Positions 1 through 13,879 of a stretch of 64,000 nucleotides of DNA are shown here, piece after piece. A program made the translations under genes and the position numbers. The notes beneath the pieces are model-generated. The model searched no databases. It was given only the letters and a program-made list of their open reading frames with translations, and had not been told where the DNA came from. The stretch is from Amyelois transitella. Taxonomy: Eukaryota; Arthropoda; Insecta; Lepidoptera; Pyralidae. The stretch is taken from contig NC_083509.1 in the NCBI RefSeq assembly GCF_032362555.1, positions 8,331,001-8,395,000 on the forward strand, given 5' to 3'. Numbering within the stretch: the first letter of the stretch is position 1; every line of letters starts with the position of its first letter.

Positions 1-2160
1 ACCAAAAATTGTATACTACATTCATCGTTACAATTATTTTTATATCATACTTAACATTTCTATATCATGCTTTGAACAGATACGAAAACTATTTCTACAA
101 AGTTACTTCAACAAATGCAATCGCCCACTTCTTATTCTATTTTTGCAGCATCATTCAATCTAGATTCTTTTTAAATAATGAAAATGTTAATTTCTATATC
201 AAATTATCGCAAATAGATAAAGTTCTTAAAGCTCATTACAGTAAAGTTATAACAAATGTCATCCATAGAATGAATTGGATTACACTTTTTACCTTGTTCC
301 TTGTTATATGTTTTGTAGTGAGTTTAGTATGTGTGACGAGAGATCTGTATCTTCTCGTATTAGTTACAGTAATTTTGGTAACTCATAGTACCGTGCTAAC
401 GGAAATTAATTTCAGCTCAAATCTTATAGTATATTTAGGTTTACATATACAAGTTATAAGTAATATATTAAGACAGCACATAGAAAAAACTGAACGAAAT
501 TTGGCACTAGAGGAATATTCAATTTTTAAGAAATATTTCATCAAGACTGTTGGATCCAAGATTTATGATTTCAATGATATTGCTCTGGATGATTACATAA
601 AAAGGATATTAACAGCGTTCTCAAAGTTTCAAAATGTTTACAAATTTCAAGTAAGATATATAGTAAATTGCTTTTGTACATAGCAGTTAAACTTATTTAT
701 AAGAAACTAATAATTTGCGAGATTAGCTAGCGTGATAAGAATTCCGATTTCAGAAGACTGGTATTGATTTATGTCAAGAGTCTCATGTTTCCAGATATTT
801 TTATTCACCAATAAAGTTGCGATGTTCATGGTTACAACGTTTGAGTATGTGCTTCTCGCCGTACAAAGCGATGTAAGTTATAAAATATTAAACACCAATA
901 TTAATGGTTTCTATAGCATATCAAATAAAATAACAATTCTCAAATTTTTCATTGATCCCGGTTGCGTCTCTTCCTCTCTGTATACGCCTACAACCAGACA
1001 CAAGACGAGGGAAATTTTTACACGAACTTACTTCTATAGGACCTCTTACGGCTTAGTTTCTCAGCCGGATCATGTATAATAACAGTTGCCTAATGGTGTA
1101 GGATGTCTTTGCCTCGATTTTTTTCCATATTTCTAGTCCATGCTCTTACGTTGAGGTAATTGGTATATGCTGCGAATGATGACTATGAATGAAATATTGA
1201 AACTGATTTATGTATTTTTTTCCCCATTCCAAGAAGTTGCATGAATGACATATAAGAATGACAATAAAAGAAAATTGGAATATTACAGAAACCTTTTATT
1301 TGCACTGGAATTACATTAATGTACCTAACCAATCGAATAGGGATTTTTTGGGAAACTGAATATATTCATGAGCTAAAGCTAATGTTGTATTTAGAAAATA
1401 TTCATATTTTTTAGGGTCCCAATCGCCTAAACTTAGTTATTTTGGCCATACTGACAACAACAGATACTTTTGGGCTATTACTTCTTTGCCTGCGCTGTGA
1501 GGCCTTAGAAAGGGATGTAAAGGAAGTTAAACTAATATCCATTAAAGTCATGTCAGTCTACCATACTGGTGAGTACTATTTACTTTTTGTCAAATCAAAG
1601 AACCTTTCTCTTCTAAACTTTAGATTTTCACTAACCCTCTAATAAGGTCTATCCCTAATAACCTGTCACTATCTGAATCACTCAAACATCAAACTATATA
1701 TCTAGCTGAACGTTGCCTTCTAGTCTTTTGTAAGATAAGTAGCTGTGTCTACCCCGTAAGGTATAAAAAGATGTGATTATATTAATGAACTTTTAAAAAT
1801 ACCTCGATGATGGAATTTGTCATTAATATAGTACCTCATTTTTATTATGTTCTTTACTATTTACAAAAAGATTATACGATAGTAAAAGTATTATTTAGTT
1901 GTTTTATGGGGACTAATGGTGCAGATATATCTAATCAAGGTATCATACCTTTTTCTCATGGCTTGAAAAATTAATAAAACAAATTGTTTACATCAGGAAC
2001 CTTGAGGGACAAAGCCAAGAAGATATATAGAGCAGTAGAAGACACATTCCCCCGGTTCTCTGTTTACGACATGTGGGAGCTGGACGCGAGACTTTTCATC
2101 AGAGTGTGCAACGTGGTCACCGGGTTCTTTGTCACTTTGCTTCAATTTACATATCTGTAA
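1..2160 (+). CDS. Gustatory receptor gene 1 (5' end outside window)
   Basis: Four visible exons: <1-650, 795-872, 1415-1568 and 1997-2160 (stop TAA at 2158-2160). All junctions are GT-AG and the frame is open throughout. The protein is a multi-pass membrane chemoreceptor of the insect Gr family, a ligand-gated cation channel subunit of taste neurons. The family call rests on several hydrophobic segments, the exon pattern with short 3' exons, and a C-terminal GFFVTLLQF that fits the Gr hallmark TYhhhhhQF with G and F replacing T and Y. About 347 residues are visible. By comparison with gene 2, roughly the first 54 residues lie left of the window. I see no frameshift or premature stop, so the visible part looks functional. 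The ligand cannot be told; it resembles the expanded, probably bitter-type receptors of moths. Intron 3 (1569-1996) holds a degenerate repeat. Confidence 0.85.
1648..1785 (+). repeat. Interspersed repeat family A, degenerate copy in Gr1 intron 3
   Basis: Matches the 3' two thirds of the family seen more completely at 48056-48315 (reverse orientation): ACCTGTCACTATCTGAATC, AGCTGAACGT and GTCTACCCCGTAAGG in order, ending in an AT-rich tail. Unclassified short repeat, probably SINE-like. Confidence 0.6.
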
Positions 2161-2916
2161 AGAAGCTATAGGAAATCATGTAATCTAGGAACAAGTATCA
2201 TCTCGGAACTGACAGTCTTTTATAGATTTATATCTAAAATTCTGTAGGTAGATAAGCTTTTTATGAATAATTGGGTATGTTCACTTTTTAGACTACTTTA
2301 TGTGGTTGCCCGGAAGAGATTACATAATGCGTTAAGGCCGCGTTTTATATATTACCTTCTTTTAAGATAGATTTTATTTTTATTTTATGTGTGTTTAAAG
2401 GGTATTCTATCTACTTCTATGAAAAAATATCAATATAATAAGGTTATTTTAAATTTATTTCATTAAACTCAACGTATTTATTTTTTATTTTCTGTGTTAT
2501 AATATTAAATATAATAATAAACAATTTTAATTATTATATTGCTTGATTTGCACAGCAAGTAAGTACGTGTTATATATCTTTTAATCAAGTAAGTTATTAT
2601 ATATAACTCAATTGTTACCTTCAAAAAAATTAATAAAAAAGAAACAAGTCACATTTCATTCCATTTGAAAATATTGAAAGTTTTCATTCATTCAAGTCAT
2701 TCTGTTCACATTAAATATGTATTTACCTGTTATCTTTCATCTATTAGAAAATACACATAAAATGTTTACTAATTATGCACATACGCAATTTGTTGCTGAC
2801 CTCGTACTTACATTAATCTAATAAAACACAATCAAATTAATGGAACAATTCATTTGAAAACTAACAAAGTTATCAACTAGACCTTTAAGCATAACTTAAT
2901 TTCAAGTCAAAACAAA
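2161..2916. other. Gr1-Gr2 intergenic spacer
   Basis: AT-rich spacer that must hold the 3' UTR of gene 1 and the promoter of gene 2. An AATAAA at 2516-2521 is a possible polyadenylation signal for gene 1. I see no further coding sequence. Confidence 0.5.
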
Positions 2917-5297
2917 ATGAAAAAGGTAGAACTTAACAAGTCCGAGTATCTTTCAAAGGACATACTCGATGAAGACTTTTTGGTGGTGTTCCGACCGTTT
3001 CGACTATTTCAATTTGTGCTTGGTTCCTGCCGTGTTGACGCTCGCCACAGATTCGTGACTACGCCTACGCGATACCAAAAATTTTACACTGCTGCCATCA
3101 TACTAATTATATTTATATCATATTCGGGAATCGCTTGTTATGCATACGACAGATATCGAAATTTCGACTACTTCTTCAAATTGTCTTTAATGAGTGAAAT
3201 CGTTCACTTTATTTTCTATCTTTCTAGCATCATTCATTCTAGATTTCTTTCGAGTAAAGAAAATGTGAATTTTTATATAAAATTGTCACAATTAAATAAA
3301 GTTTTGAAAGTCAATTCAAGTAAATTAATCACTGACGTGATTCACAGAATGAACTGGATAACCCTGTTCTCGTGGTTTCTTGTCGTATGCTTTATAGTCA
3401 TTACAGCATTTGTTACGAAAAATGTGTATTTAGTTTCTACAGTCCTGGTAATTTTGATTACCCACAGTACTGTACTTACTGAAATTAATTTCAGTTCTAA
3501 TCTGATGGTATATTTTGGCTTACACATTCAAGTCATAAGCAATATGTTTAGACATATTATAGAAAAACACGAAATTAATTTAATAAAGGAAGATTTATCA
3601 ATCTTCAAAAAATATTTCACAAAGACTGTAGGGTCAAAGGTGTATGACATTGATAATATTGCATTGGATGTCTATGTGAACAAGATTTTTACAGCATTTT
3701 CAAAATTTCAAGAAATTTATAAATTTCAGGTAAGTTGTTACATTATCTTGAGATACGTGTGTGAAAAGGAAGGCATAAGTTAAAGGTTAAAAGTAATATT
3801 GTCTTATTTGTTTACAACAATAAACTATTATACAATAATTGTATAGAATTATTAAATATGAGAAAGCTGAGTCTGAAATAATTTGTGACACAGATCACCC
3901 AATGAAAATAGAAGAAGTCAGTCAGTAATAGTCAATATACTCGTACACAGAAATCAACATCATTCTTTTAGTTCTTTCGTATCAGAATCTGAAAGAACTT
4001 AAAGAATGATGAAGAAATACCTAGATAATAATGATCAAATCTTTTTACAATCCCTCTTTTTCTGTTTTCAGATATTTTTATTCACCAGTAAAGTTGTAAT
4101 TTTCGTGGTCACAACTTTTGAGTATGTTCTTATCACAGTACAAAACAATGTAAGTTCGTAAGTTCTTCATTATGTTTGTTATAATTATCACACCTTTTAC
4201 GAACTGTCGCTTGCACTTCTCTAACCTCACAAAATTATTAATAGTACGAACTACGAAAAAAGGTACCTGAATTAAGCTTTATTTTAAAGCAAAATGAAAT
4301 ATAATTCTTTATGATCTAGCCTCATACTTAATTACGTAGCTTGAGTTATTAACTAACATCACAAAAGACCTTCGAGAGAACGAACCACTGACAAGCAACG
4401 GGTGATGTATTAAATAAATAATATAGTGATAAAATCATTCTCAAAATACATTCTTATTCTACGTCGTCAACTTATAATTGGATAATATGACCAATTCTCT
4501 TTTAGCCCAGAGTCTAAGTTTGTAATGTCTGGCCCGTTCTAAAGTCTTTTGAAAATAGACACACATGTGTCAGGCCTGTTTTACCGTGTTAATTTTATTC
4601 ATTTATGTTTATATTCCTTTCAGGGTCCAGATCGCTTAGGCTTAGGAATTTTGGCGACACTTACATTAACAGATATTATTGGCTTGCTCTTACTCTGCCT
4701 ACGCTGTGAGCTTTTTGAGAGAGGTATCAGAGAAGTCAAACTGGTGTCCATTAAAGTCATGTCTGTCTACCATACTGGTACTGATGTATTTCTTAATTAA
4801 CATCTTTTTAAAGCACCACCATATCTGTTAAGAGGTAGAGGTAATAGCAGATCAACCTACCCAATTTTACTGCAAATTAGAGACTTAACACGTAAAAGAG
4901 TTCCATGTGGTGTAACTTGATAAACGGTTGACTGTTCTAAGCAGTTATTGGCACTTTAGAGTAGTCATACTACTTATTATTTGCAAAGGCAAAAGAATAC
5001 ATTTGATTTTACAAGTCAAAGAATAAACACCGTTAATTACATGCACGACTTTGTAATATAAATGAGTGCGACTAAAAGTCACATAATGAAATTATATTAA
5101 TTATGATGTAATATCGTGTTTCAATAATTTCAGGCCCCCTAAGGGACAAAGCTAAGAAGATATATAGAGCAGTAGAAGACACATTCCCCCGGTTCTCTGT
5201 TTACGACATGTGGGAGCTGGACGCGAGACTTTTCATCAGAGTGTGCAACGTGGTCACCGGGTTCTTTGTCACTTTACTTCAATTTACATATCTGTAA
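2917..5297 (+). CDS. Gustatory receptor gene 2 (complete, tandem copy)
   Basis: Four exons: 2917-3729, 4072-4149, 4624-4777 and 5134-5297, giving 402 residues, a usual Gr length. The start ATG at 2917 sits in an AACAAAATG context. Predicted membrane segments lie near residues 54-76, 91-110, 146-167, 170-190, 278-296, 301-325 and 384-402, i.e. seven. The C-terminal GFFVTLLQF matches the Gr signature position. Exon lengths 2-4 (78, 154, 164 bp) and phases are identical to gene 1, so the two are tandem duplicates 756 bp apart. It acts as a taste receptor subunit in the dendrite membrane of gustatory neurons (family knowledge); the ligand is unknown. Oddity: exon 4 is almost identical in DNA to that of gene 1 although exons 1-3 are clearly diverged. 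Confidence 0.88.
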
Positions 5298-6264
5298 AGT
5301 AGCAAGATATATTTATGATATTAATTTATACGCCGATAATACTGGATAACTACTTATTTCGTTGAGTATAGGGACCGGCTGCTCTTAAAATTCCTGTTCA
5401 CGAGGATAGTAAAACGCGGCTAGCCTTCAATAGACGATTACTATGACTCAGTTACGAGTGACGACTGAAGGGAAACAAAGTTTGTAATAGAAGGCAAAGC
5501 GACTTTCTGATGTGTGGCTTAGTAATAGAATTAAACTCGTTCCATTAAATAAGTATACCAAAACTCAAATTATAAAAGATAGTTGAACGTAAAGGTTACG
5601 AGTAACAGCGAACATCAGTGACTATTTTTTTTTCTATTTTAAGTATAAGTGAATTTTTACATGCATTTCTATTTTACGTAGCAAAAATCAATATCTGTGC
5701 GACTACGTAAACTAAGGAATATTGAGTTCCACTCGATGGAAAAGCCGACCACAACGCTTTTGAAATAATTGAATATGGCTAATAATACAGCAATGAGTTT
5801 TTATTGCACGAAAATTAATTCTTACGAGTGAACAACGAATTGTGTTCGCCACAAGTTTTCATTACCCTTAATTTTCAGTCATTTCGGAGTCCGTAAAACG
5901 ATGGTTACAACTATTGCAATAATTACATTTATACTTAGTGTTTGCCTTTTACCGAAGATCATTTGGATGAATATTAATGAAATACTAAAAGCCAAAACGG
6001 TTCTGAGTATCACTTAAAATCTGTTATTACGGTAGCTTAACAGAAGTTTAAATGAATCAAGATATTATTGAACAGAAACCGAAATGGTTCATATTGTGTC
6101 CATTACGTTAAAAAGCTCTTTGAATGGAAAAAAAATGCACGTTCTTTAACACAACTTTCAATTATTTGCCATTTTCGTCAGGTGCATCAAAAAAAAATAT
6201 TTTTTTTTTACAAAATGTAAGTTTAAGTTGCACGATAATTTTTATAGTAACTTTTTTCGTCATT

Positions 6265-6745
6265 GTATATGTTAACGGAAATGTATGTAATCCGTCATTG
6301 TATACAATTCCTAGGAAATGTATGTAATTCCTAAAATAGCCCGGATTTGTGTGAAATAAGTTATATTAGACACATTTCCTAGGAAATCTATACATTTCCT
6401 AAATAGCAATCGGAAATGTAAAACCCGTGATGGTACGCGGGGATAACGGGGCGAGGGGCATCATTCAGAATGTTAACAAACGCTAAGAACACCGCCTAAA
6501 AATATTATTCTCATTTAAACAAGGTGTTTTATTACAGAAAGCCTTCTTTTTATATCTACATTTCCTAATACGAAATGGGAATTTTATACAATTCCTAGAA
6601 AATATATACATCTCCCAGGATATGTATGTATTAAATAATTTTTAAAACAATATTTTATACATTTCCTAAATAGCTTCGGAATTGTATACATTTCCTTGGA
6701 GTTGGATGCAATTCCTAGATTTTATACATTTCCGTTAACATATAC
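6265..6745. mobile_element. MITE-like element with terminal inverted repeats and internal palindromes
   Basis: The ends 6265-6286 and 6724-6745 are 22-bp perfect inverted repeats beginning GTATATGTTAACGGAAATG. Inside, the core GGAAATGT/ACATTTCC or close variants recur at about ten places in both orientations, often joined as palindromes such as ATTTCCTAGGAAAT (6373-6386). The phrase ACATTTCCTAAATAGC recurs in both halves (6392-6407 and around 6659-6673). There is no coding capacity. Size, terminal repeats and lack of genes suit a non-autonomous DNA transposon. A TA target site is possible, because both ends sit in TATA-like context, but no longer duplication is clear. Family unknown. Confidence 0.6.
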
Positions 6746-7102
6746 ATAAATTAGTGTATTAAAAAACGTTTCAAATAAATTACAATCTTTATTGACGGCC
6801 AATAGCTTTATCATAATGAAACCGGCAAATTCAATTAATGTAGTCACATTTAATATCTTTAATATCTTCATTGTAATAATAAATGAACCGTAGAATTAAA
6901 ATATCTAGATGACATAGTATCATAGGGCACCTTTAGGTCTCCTTGGCAATAGGGAAGTGCTCACTGCTTTTGCTTCTTAGTAAAGGCCCCTTATCGGGCA
7001 GGTCACGAAGAATTAACTTTTTCTGATTGACCTAGGTCTTCAATTGATTATAAAATATACTTATCTTAATCCGTGTGAATTGTCACATATATATTTTATT
7101 GT

Positions 7103-7215
7103 AGGTGATGGGCTAACAACCTGCCACTATTTGAATCTCAATTCCATCATTATGACATACTTACAGCTGAACATGGCCTTTCAGTCATTTCAAATAATCT
7201 TAGTCTTAAGTCTTT
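7103..7215 (+). repeat. Interspersed repeat family A, partial
   Basis: Contains the family phrases GATGGGCTAACAACCTGCC, CTATTTGAATCTCAATTCC and CAGCTGAACATGGCC in the expected order. Both ends are eroded. Confidence 0.65.
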
Positions 7216-9672
7216 CTTCTCTATAATAATTCTACGCATGGAATGGTAGTTCTTTGCAGATAACATAGTGAAATGGCATCTATTAATACACAGAACTAAA
7301 ATAAACGGAGCTTTTAACAGGCACGCAGCCTTCTGCCTTCTTAATTATACAGTCATTCCTATGAAGTGTCTCTTTTCTTATCAAGAAATAAATGAATAAT
7401 ACGCCTAATCTAAAACGACTGAATAAAAAATCACTTTTATTCATGAAGTCTGTAATAAGTTGAACGTTTTAGTCAATAATTAAATGATAGTAAAAGTAAA
7501 ATTTGAGAATTCTTTCTTTAGTTATTGAATAAAAAAAATAATAATGTGACTATCGTATTGAAATCGTAAAAAATTTTGATTTAAGTTTATTAGTTCAATG
7601 TAGTGCCAATTACTCAAGTATCCTACTAAATATAGGAAAATGTCTTTTACAGAAGTAAGCTTCAGCCGGGTTGAACGTCACTCTTAACGATGTAGAGCGA
7701 AATAGTCACAAGACTCCTCGTTAAGCTGGAAGGCTTAATGATAAAATTGAGATGCAAAGATGTTTGTTAGCCGATTGCCCAAAAATAATTCCAAATGTAT
7801 TAGCATTTAATTTATTATCATTAACGATCTGCGCGGGAAACATACTAGCCCACACTATACTCGTATTTATTTTCCACACAGAATGTGAGTTTTGGTGAAG
7901 TATTAAAGTGACTATAGATGAATGATAATAAAACAATGGCGCAATGCTTATCATATCATGAAATAAAAAGACTATTATTTATAATCAAAAAAATTATTTT
8001 GACATTAAATAATAAAATCTTATACAATTAATCACTAACTACTACTAATAAAAATATACCTAATTAAATAATTGAAACTAATATTAATTATTTTATACTT
8101 AATAATAAAAAAAACAGTTACAGTTTGTTTACTGTCTAAAAGCATTAAATTCACGATAGGAGATTAACGCCAAATACGGCCACCCAACTCATATGATAAC
8201 ATCGTTAAGCAAAAGACCAAATAATAGCAAAAGTGGCGAAGTTATCAAAATGTAGTTATATCGTTAAATACAGTAGCATAAAATTAAACAAAATAATACA
8301 AGTCTTGTGGTAGGCACGGTTTATTTTGACGAAGTCTACCGATAATGGTCATCGGACAATTTTTATTTTTATTCTGGCATAATCGCGGCACAGAGCTGGT
8401 TTTATAAAGCGACAAATAAACGAACGATTTAATAACTGTGCCTAGTTTTAACAGATAAACGCTACACAAGAGTAGAGACATGAAAAATAAAATATTACGG
8501 CTTTTCCTAAAGTTACGTCAGTAAGTGGTCACATCATCAAGAAGTTTAGAGGTCATATACCTATGTAAAGATCCGAAGAAGATCTTAGAAGATTTATAAC
8601 ACAAAATCTTAAAAAAATTGTAGTATGTTCATTATTTTATTCGTAAATCAGAATTTGTATCCAAGTTTACACTGAAAGTGTATTTTGTTCTTTTTCAGTG
8701 TGTGAGGCAAATGTAATAAGTATCCGCCTTTATTTTGGTAATACTTTACACGTTTAGAAACTTTACTAATCAGACTACTATAAAGTATACATAGATTGTA
8801 AGTCTATTATTACTGTTGTCAATGAAATTTTATGTCGAAAAACCAGTTGCAAGCGCGGCCTGCCACGCGCCAACAGTCAAGTCAATACAACACAATACAA
8901 CATAAAACAGATGATTTTTATTCATGTACCTACGACCATCGAGATAAAAGCTCATCAGCAAGAACAAGCATATGACCGGGTAAATTATGATAATCATGAT
9001 ATTATATGAAACTGACTGATAAAGATTGATTACAAAGCAATTTAAATGGACATTAAAAACGCATAATTTATATTAGTTTTAAAATCTCCTTTAGACTAAA
9101 ATCTATTAAATAAAGTGATATTAAAAACATACAACATTATAGAAGAAATCAGTTTACCTACGTACTTATTATTATTCAAGTAATTTAGTAATTTTTATTG
9201 TTTTCTCTATATTAGAAATCAACTTTATTCAGTAGTATTAAATACGCTTAAATAAATTGAACGTTACTTTTTATTAGTAGTTTGATCACTCAAATCTAAC
9301 TGCTCTAAAAGGGCATCATATTATCTTTACTCCGAACCATCAATTGAAAACGCTGCATAATTTGATTGTATGGATAATGATGTACTAAATTGGACGTAGT
9401 GCTGATTAAAACTGTTAACTATGGACACAATTAAAATTTCAGCCTACGATTGGACTTGCTGCTTTTTGCAGAACAAAGGGACAATTTCACGCCGATTTTT
9501 TGCTATATGGCTCTGGAACAGAAATAGATCAAAATGAATACACTACACCTATAGAGGGGAGGCATAAACAACAGTGTTGGGAAAGTTTTGGTTTATCGAC
9601 AAAATAAAGTTCTTAATTTTATATGATATGCAATGAAAAATCCAGCCTTTTTCCTGTATAAATTGTAATTTC

Positions 9673-9768
9673 CGTATTGTTCCCGGCGCCAATAGAAAAA
9701 TGGATAGGACCACTCTACCTCCTTCTCGTGGATGTCGTAAAAGGCGATGACAAGGTTGAATTTGGTGA
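9673..9768 (+). repeat. Interspersed repeat family A, 5' part only
   Basis: Shows TTCCCGGCGCCAATA, GGACCACTC and GGATGTCGTAAAAGGCGATG, which form the 5' end of the family; the 3' part is missing. Confidence 0.6.
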
Positions 9769-12700
9769 AATTTGAACACTATATTTGATAAGATAAAATT
9801 AAAAATTCCACTCGACAAAAAATATTTCTCCTTATTATGCGATAAACCCATAGCGGTTTAATTAAATATTTAATCGACAATTACCCATCCTTACTGCCTT
9901 CGACCTTCAATATTTTATTTACCAATCGCATTTCCACTTGGTGCTGCAAGCCTGCCAATAACCGCAGCCAATTAAGTTCGGTAGCGCCTCTGTAGGCTAG
10001 TTTTTGTCACATCCATACAGCCTTAATTGGCGGATACCCATCATTAGCTATGAGCAATGAACGCGCGGTTAGATTGACTTTTTATATTTCAATTATTGCT
10101 ACCATAATTCGAGTGTTTGAAGAGTTCATCACGAGAATCCAATTATTAGTTGCTATATTTTTTGAGTAGTGTTAAATACGGTGAACCTTAGTAAATGTAT
10201 ATAGAAATTAGTATATTTCGTAACAATACCATATTCTTTAACCAATCTGAAATGACCACTTCCAAGTTTGCCTCACTACGAACGTATGTGATTATTCGAT
10301 CATAACAACTTATGTCGAGAATGAATAAAAATGCATACGCTTGCGTAAGTTCTTACTGTACTCCACCCATCGCATATCCAGGTGGAGAGCTTGGCTCTAC
10401 TAATTATTGTTTACTATGCAAGACCAGTTTTGAGCTAATCAAATCTGTAGTGCCGCTTTGCAAATAGATCGCGAAAAATCTAGTGTTTGTATGTAGAAGA
10501 ATAATATAACAAAAGACTTTGTTACCTCGAATAAAATGAACTAGATAGATATATATTTTTATACTGTACAGCTTTAGTTGAACTAATTTTGTTTGGAGAA
10601 TCTTATATTTTATGTCAGTACACATGAGCGGCACTCATAATTTCGAGTTGTTATAGTTGTCTAAGAACAAAATCATAAACTTAATTATTACAATGTCATT
10701 TTCGGTTACGATAAATATTTACTATTATTTTTAAACTAATGGAAAAGTTATTTTTATTGCCTTGAGTTTTGTTTGCAATGAGAATAACAAGCAACGATGA
10801 TAAATTCGTTGGTAGTGCCAATAACTTATCCTGTCTTATAATTTATCTGTGTTTCTGTGGTTTTGCTAAATAAAGGTAAAATTATGGGTACAATATAGTG
10901 TTTTTGCAATTGTGCATACCTACCAGAATAATAATAAAAAAATAATAAAAAAGTGTAAGCAACACTGTTATGATGTATACAGTAGAGAAGAAAGCTTCTC
11001 TACTGTAAGACCGGGTTTTATCTTTTCATATAATAGCATGATCTTATCTGCAACTGATAATATTTTAGTTTTAAGCTACAGAAATCTAAATAATAGTAGC
11101 TTATTATGCATTGTCTATGGTGCACATTTTACTTATTATCAATAGACTTGTATTTAAAAACAAATAGATTTTTACACACACAATACCATGTCGTATCTTA
11201 AAGGGGTTTTTTATGGCAAATATCATCTTTGGCAGGACGATGATATAGGAAATTAGATTCAGATAGTAGTGCGTTATATCTATTGATTGACTTTAAAAGT
11301 CTGTTCAGGGAGAGTAGCGAACACCATATTTTTCTTCGCTTCCAGACCACGATGGAAGCAAATTATAGTCTTGTCTTGTGCCTATTGGATCTGTCTGCCT
11401 TGCAACTGATGAAGTCGTGATATAAGTATATGTGCGTATATGTACGTCTGTGGCACCCTGTGTGTGTATTATTTACTATGCATATGTCATTGTCACGTTC
11501 TATTAGTAGTAAGAGAGATAAAATGGTCTGTTTGTCCCCGAAGCCGCGAGGGTTAGCCATAATGGGCATGGTCCAGACATGCTGCTCACATATTATGACC
11601 ATATCCCGAACTGGTCCCAATATCGCTTATTATGTATCGCCTTTGTGTTAATCATATCTTTCGCTGAGTATGGCCCAGCTACCGGTCGCAGTCTATTAAT
11701 AAAGTCAGTCTAAAAAATATTAATTTACAGATGTATGATTCATGTTTTTGTCTTCCTTGTTGTATTGTAATAAATCATTTTTTGTGATTATTATTAGACT
11801 ATACTTTGAAAATATAACAATATTGTCTTTTCTTACATTTTTAATTCAAGAATTTACGGCTAAGCAGTACATAATGAAAAAAAGATTCAATTTCAATATA
11901 CTGTTTAATACCTGTCAAAAGAAAACACTAACTGACAAAAAATGAACTGTCCAAACCGCTGAAACTGGAGATAAAAAATTTGGCATGGGATCTTATGTGA
12001 TCTAGGGATGCACTAAGAAAGGATTTCAAAATTTCCACAAGCATATTCTACTTTTAAATATAAATCACTTGTACAAATACTAGGAACCCGCTCCAGGTTG
12101 GCACGGGTAGAATTTATAAGTAAAACACCTTTCCAACATTTAAAACAGAAAAAAACTCCATTCACATCTTTCCGAGATTAACATATTCAAACGGACAGAG
12201 AAAATCGGGGGACTTTGCTTAAAACATGTAGTGAATTATTATTTTAATATTGAAATAGTTTAGATCATTTACTTAAGTACCTCACCTACGTCTAAATAGT
12301 CATTCGGTATTAGAGAACATATCACACCTCTGTACTCTCCTTATTCTGCACACATCTATGGACGGAATGCTTGCAACCTGCTATTGTAGTCAAGTGGTCA
12401 AGGAATTTGTCTTTTTAATCGCACTGCTCCTACTATGCCCGGGGCCTATTATTAGGGTTAATTGGAATTATTAAAGTTTTTTTTCACAGCAACTAGAGTT
12501 TTAGTAGATAGTGATGCATACGAGATAGCTTTGAAAGCGAGCGCGCTTTTAGATTAATTTATGGTTAGAGTACGTGTTATGGAAATTTTAATAGAAGCTT
12601 TGAGCTTGAGCGTTCTAGATTACTTTTCACGGCTGGATGTTCAATGATTCAATTATTTTATTAGTTTGTCGATTTTGTTATTTATGCTCACTTTATATAC

Positions 12701-13510
12701 CTACTCTATTTATATTATTATTATATAACTTCTTTCAAAGAAGTACGCGACGATATCAGGATTTCTAAAGTTTCTAATTTAGTCTTTGCAAATGTACGGT
12801 TTAGTATATAATCCACGGTGTCATCTCAAAAGATTTGTTGTAAACTTGTATTTTTCTTAAGAATTTTATAATCTTAAATTGCCTCGAAATTAAAATAAAA
12901 TTGAATGTACTTTATACGCGAACAACGTTTTGCAAACTACTCGCTTTCGACCTTTCAGAGCTCATCATATTTTGCAGTAGGAATTAAGCTCGAGCGGGTA
13001 CTTGTATCATTTACATAATTATTGATAATTAGTCCAGGATCACCGTGACGGAGTATCTTCTTAAGAAGCAGTGTTTATCGACGAATTGCCTCGCGATTGA
13101 GTCGCATGCTACAATTACGATCACTTTTATCGATTTTTGAAACGATTGTTATGGCGTTCAGTTTAAAAATTTATTTTTTATTGCATACTTTGATTGATAT
13201 AAACTTGTGAAAGCTAATAAACTATGTTAAACTGAAAATGTTTATTTATAGAATAGCTAATTTAAAATTAATTCTACGATAATTCCAAATAAACAAAAGC
13301 AATAATCAAAGATAAAGCCCAGAATTATCCACTCTGCAGCAAATTAACAAAGAAACCCGATCCCACATAGGTGGAACAAGGGCATGAGGAAGGAGAAGAG
13401 TCGAAGATGGTTTTTTCCCGTCAACAATATTGAAAAATTATTTGTATTTCACTCTTGTTTGAAAAATGACTTACTTCTTCTGGTTCTTCTTCTTTTGGTT
13501 ACTTCTCTAA

Positions 13511-13605
13511 TATACATTACATACATACATATAATCAGTGAGGTAGACAAGTAATAATCCTAAAAAGACTGATAGACTACGTTTAGCCACTTTATGGGTA
13601 ATCTT
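13511..13605 (-). repeat. Interspersed repeat family A, 3' part, reverse
   Basis: An (ACAT)n tail is followed by eroded GAGGTAGACA and GACTGATAGACTACG, i.e. the tail end of the family read on the minus strand. Confidence 0.5.
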
Positions 13606-13879
13606 TTTAATAGAACTCGGAACAGAAATCAAAATATATTCAAACTTTTATATCAATGTGTTATTATTTACAAAATAGTTAATTCTTCAAACGACTTAGC
13701 CCCTGAAGGTATTCCATGTTAGGCCCTGGCATGATATGTAATCCTTTCTTGGTGTGCAGGTGCATACTAAAGGCGTCATTCGGTCTGACCGTTTGTCAAG
13801 TGGAATGCAAAAAAGAAATGATCTATTAGATTTTTATTTAAAAATACTTTTACTAACAAGTATACTATAAGTAAATTAG

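Larger units (their letters stand above)
5298..13510. other. Gene-poor stretch with repeats
   Basis: No open frame here has family similarity, splice support or a codon pattern unlike random AT-rich DNA. It contains an inverted-repeat element at 6265-6745 and degenerate interspersed repeats near 7103-7215 and 9673-9768. The 65-100 codon open frames at 8284-8481, 9549-9851 and 11363-11651 show no recognisable domain; the last is open on both strands at once. Confidence 0.5.
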
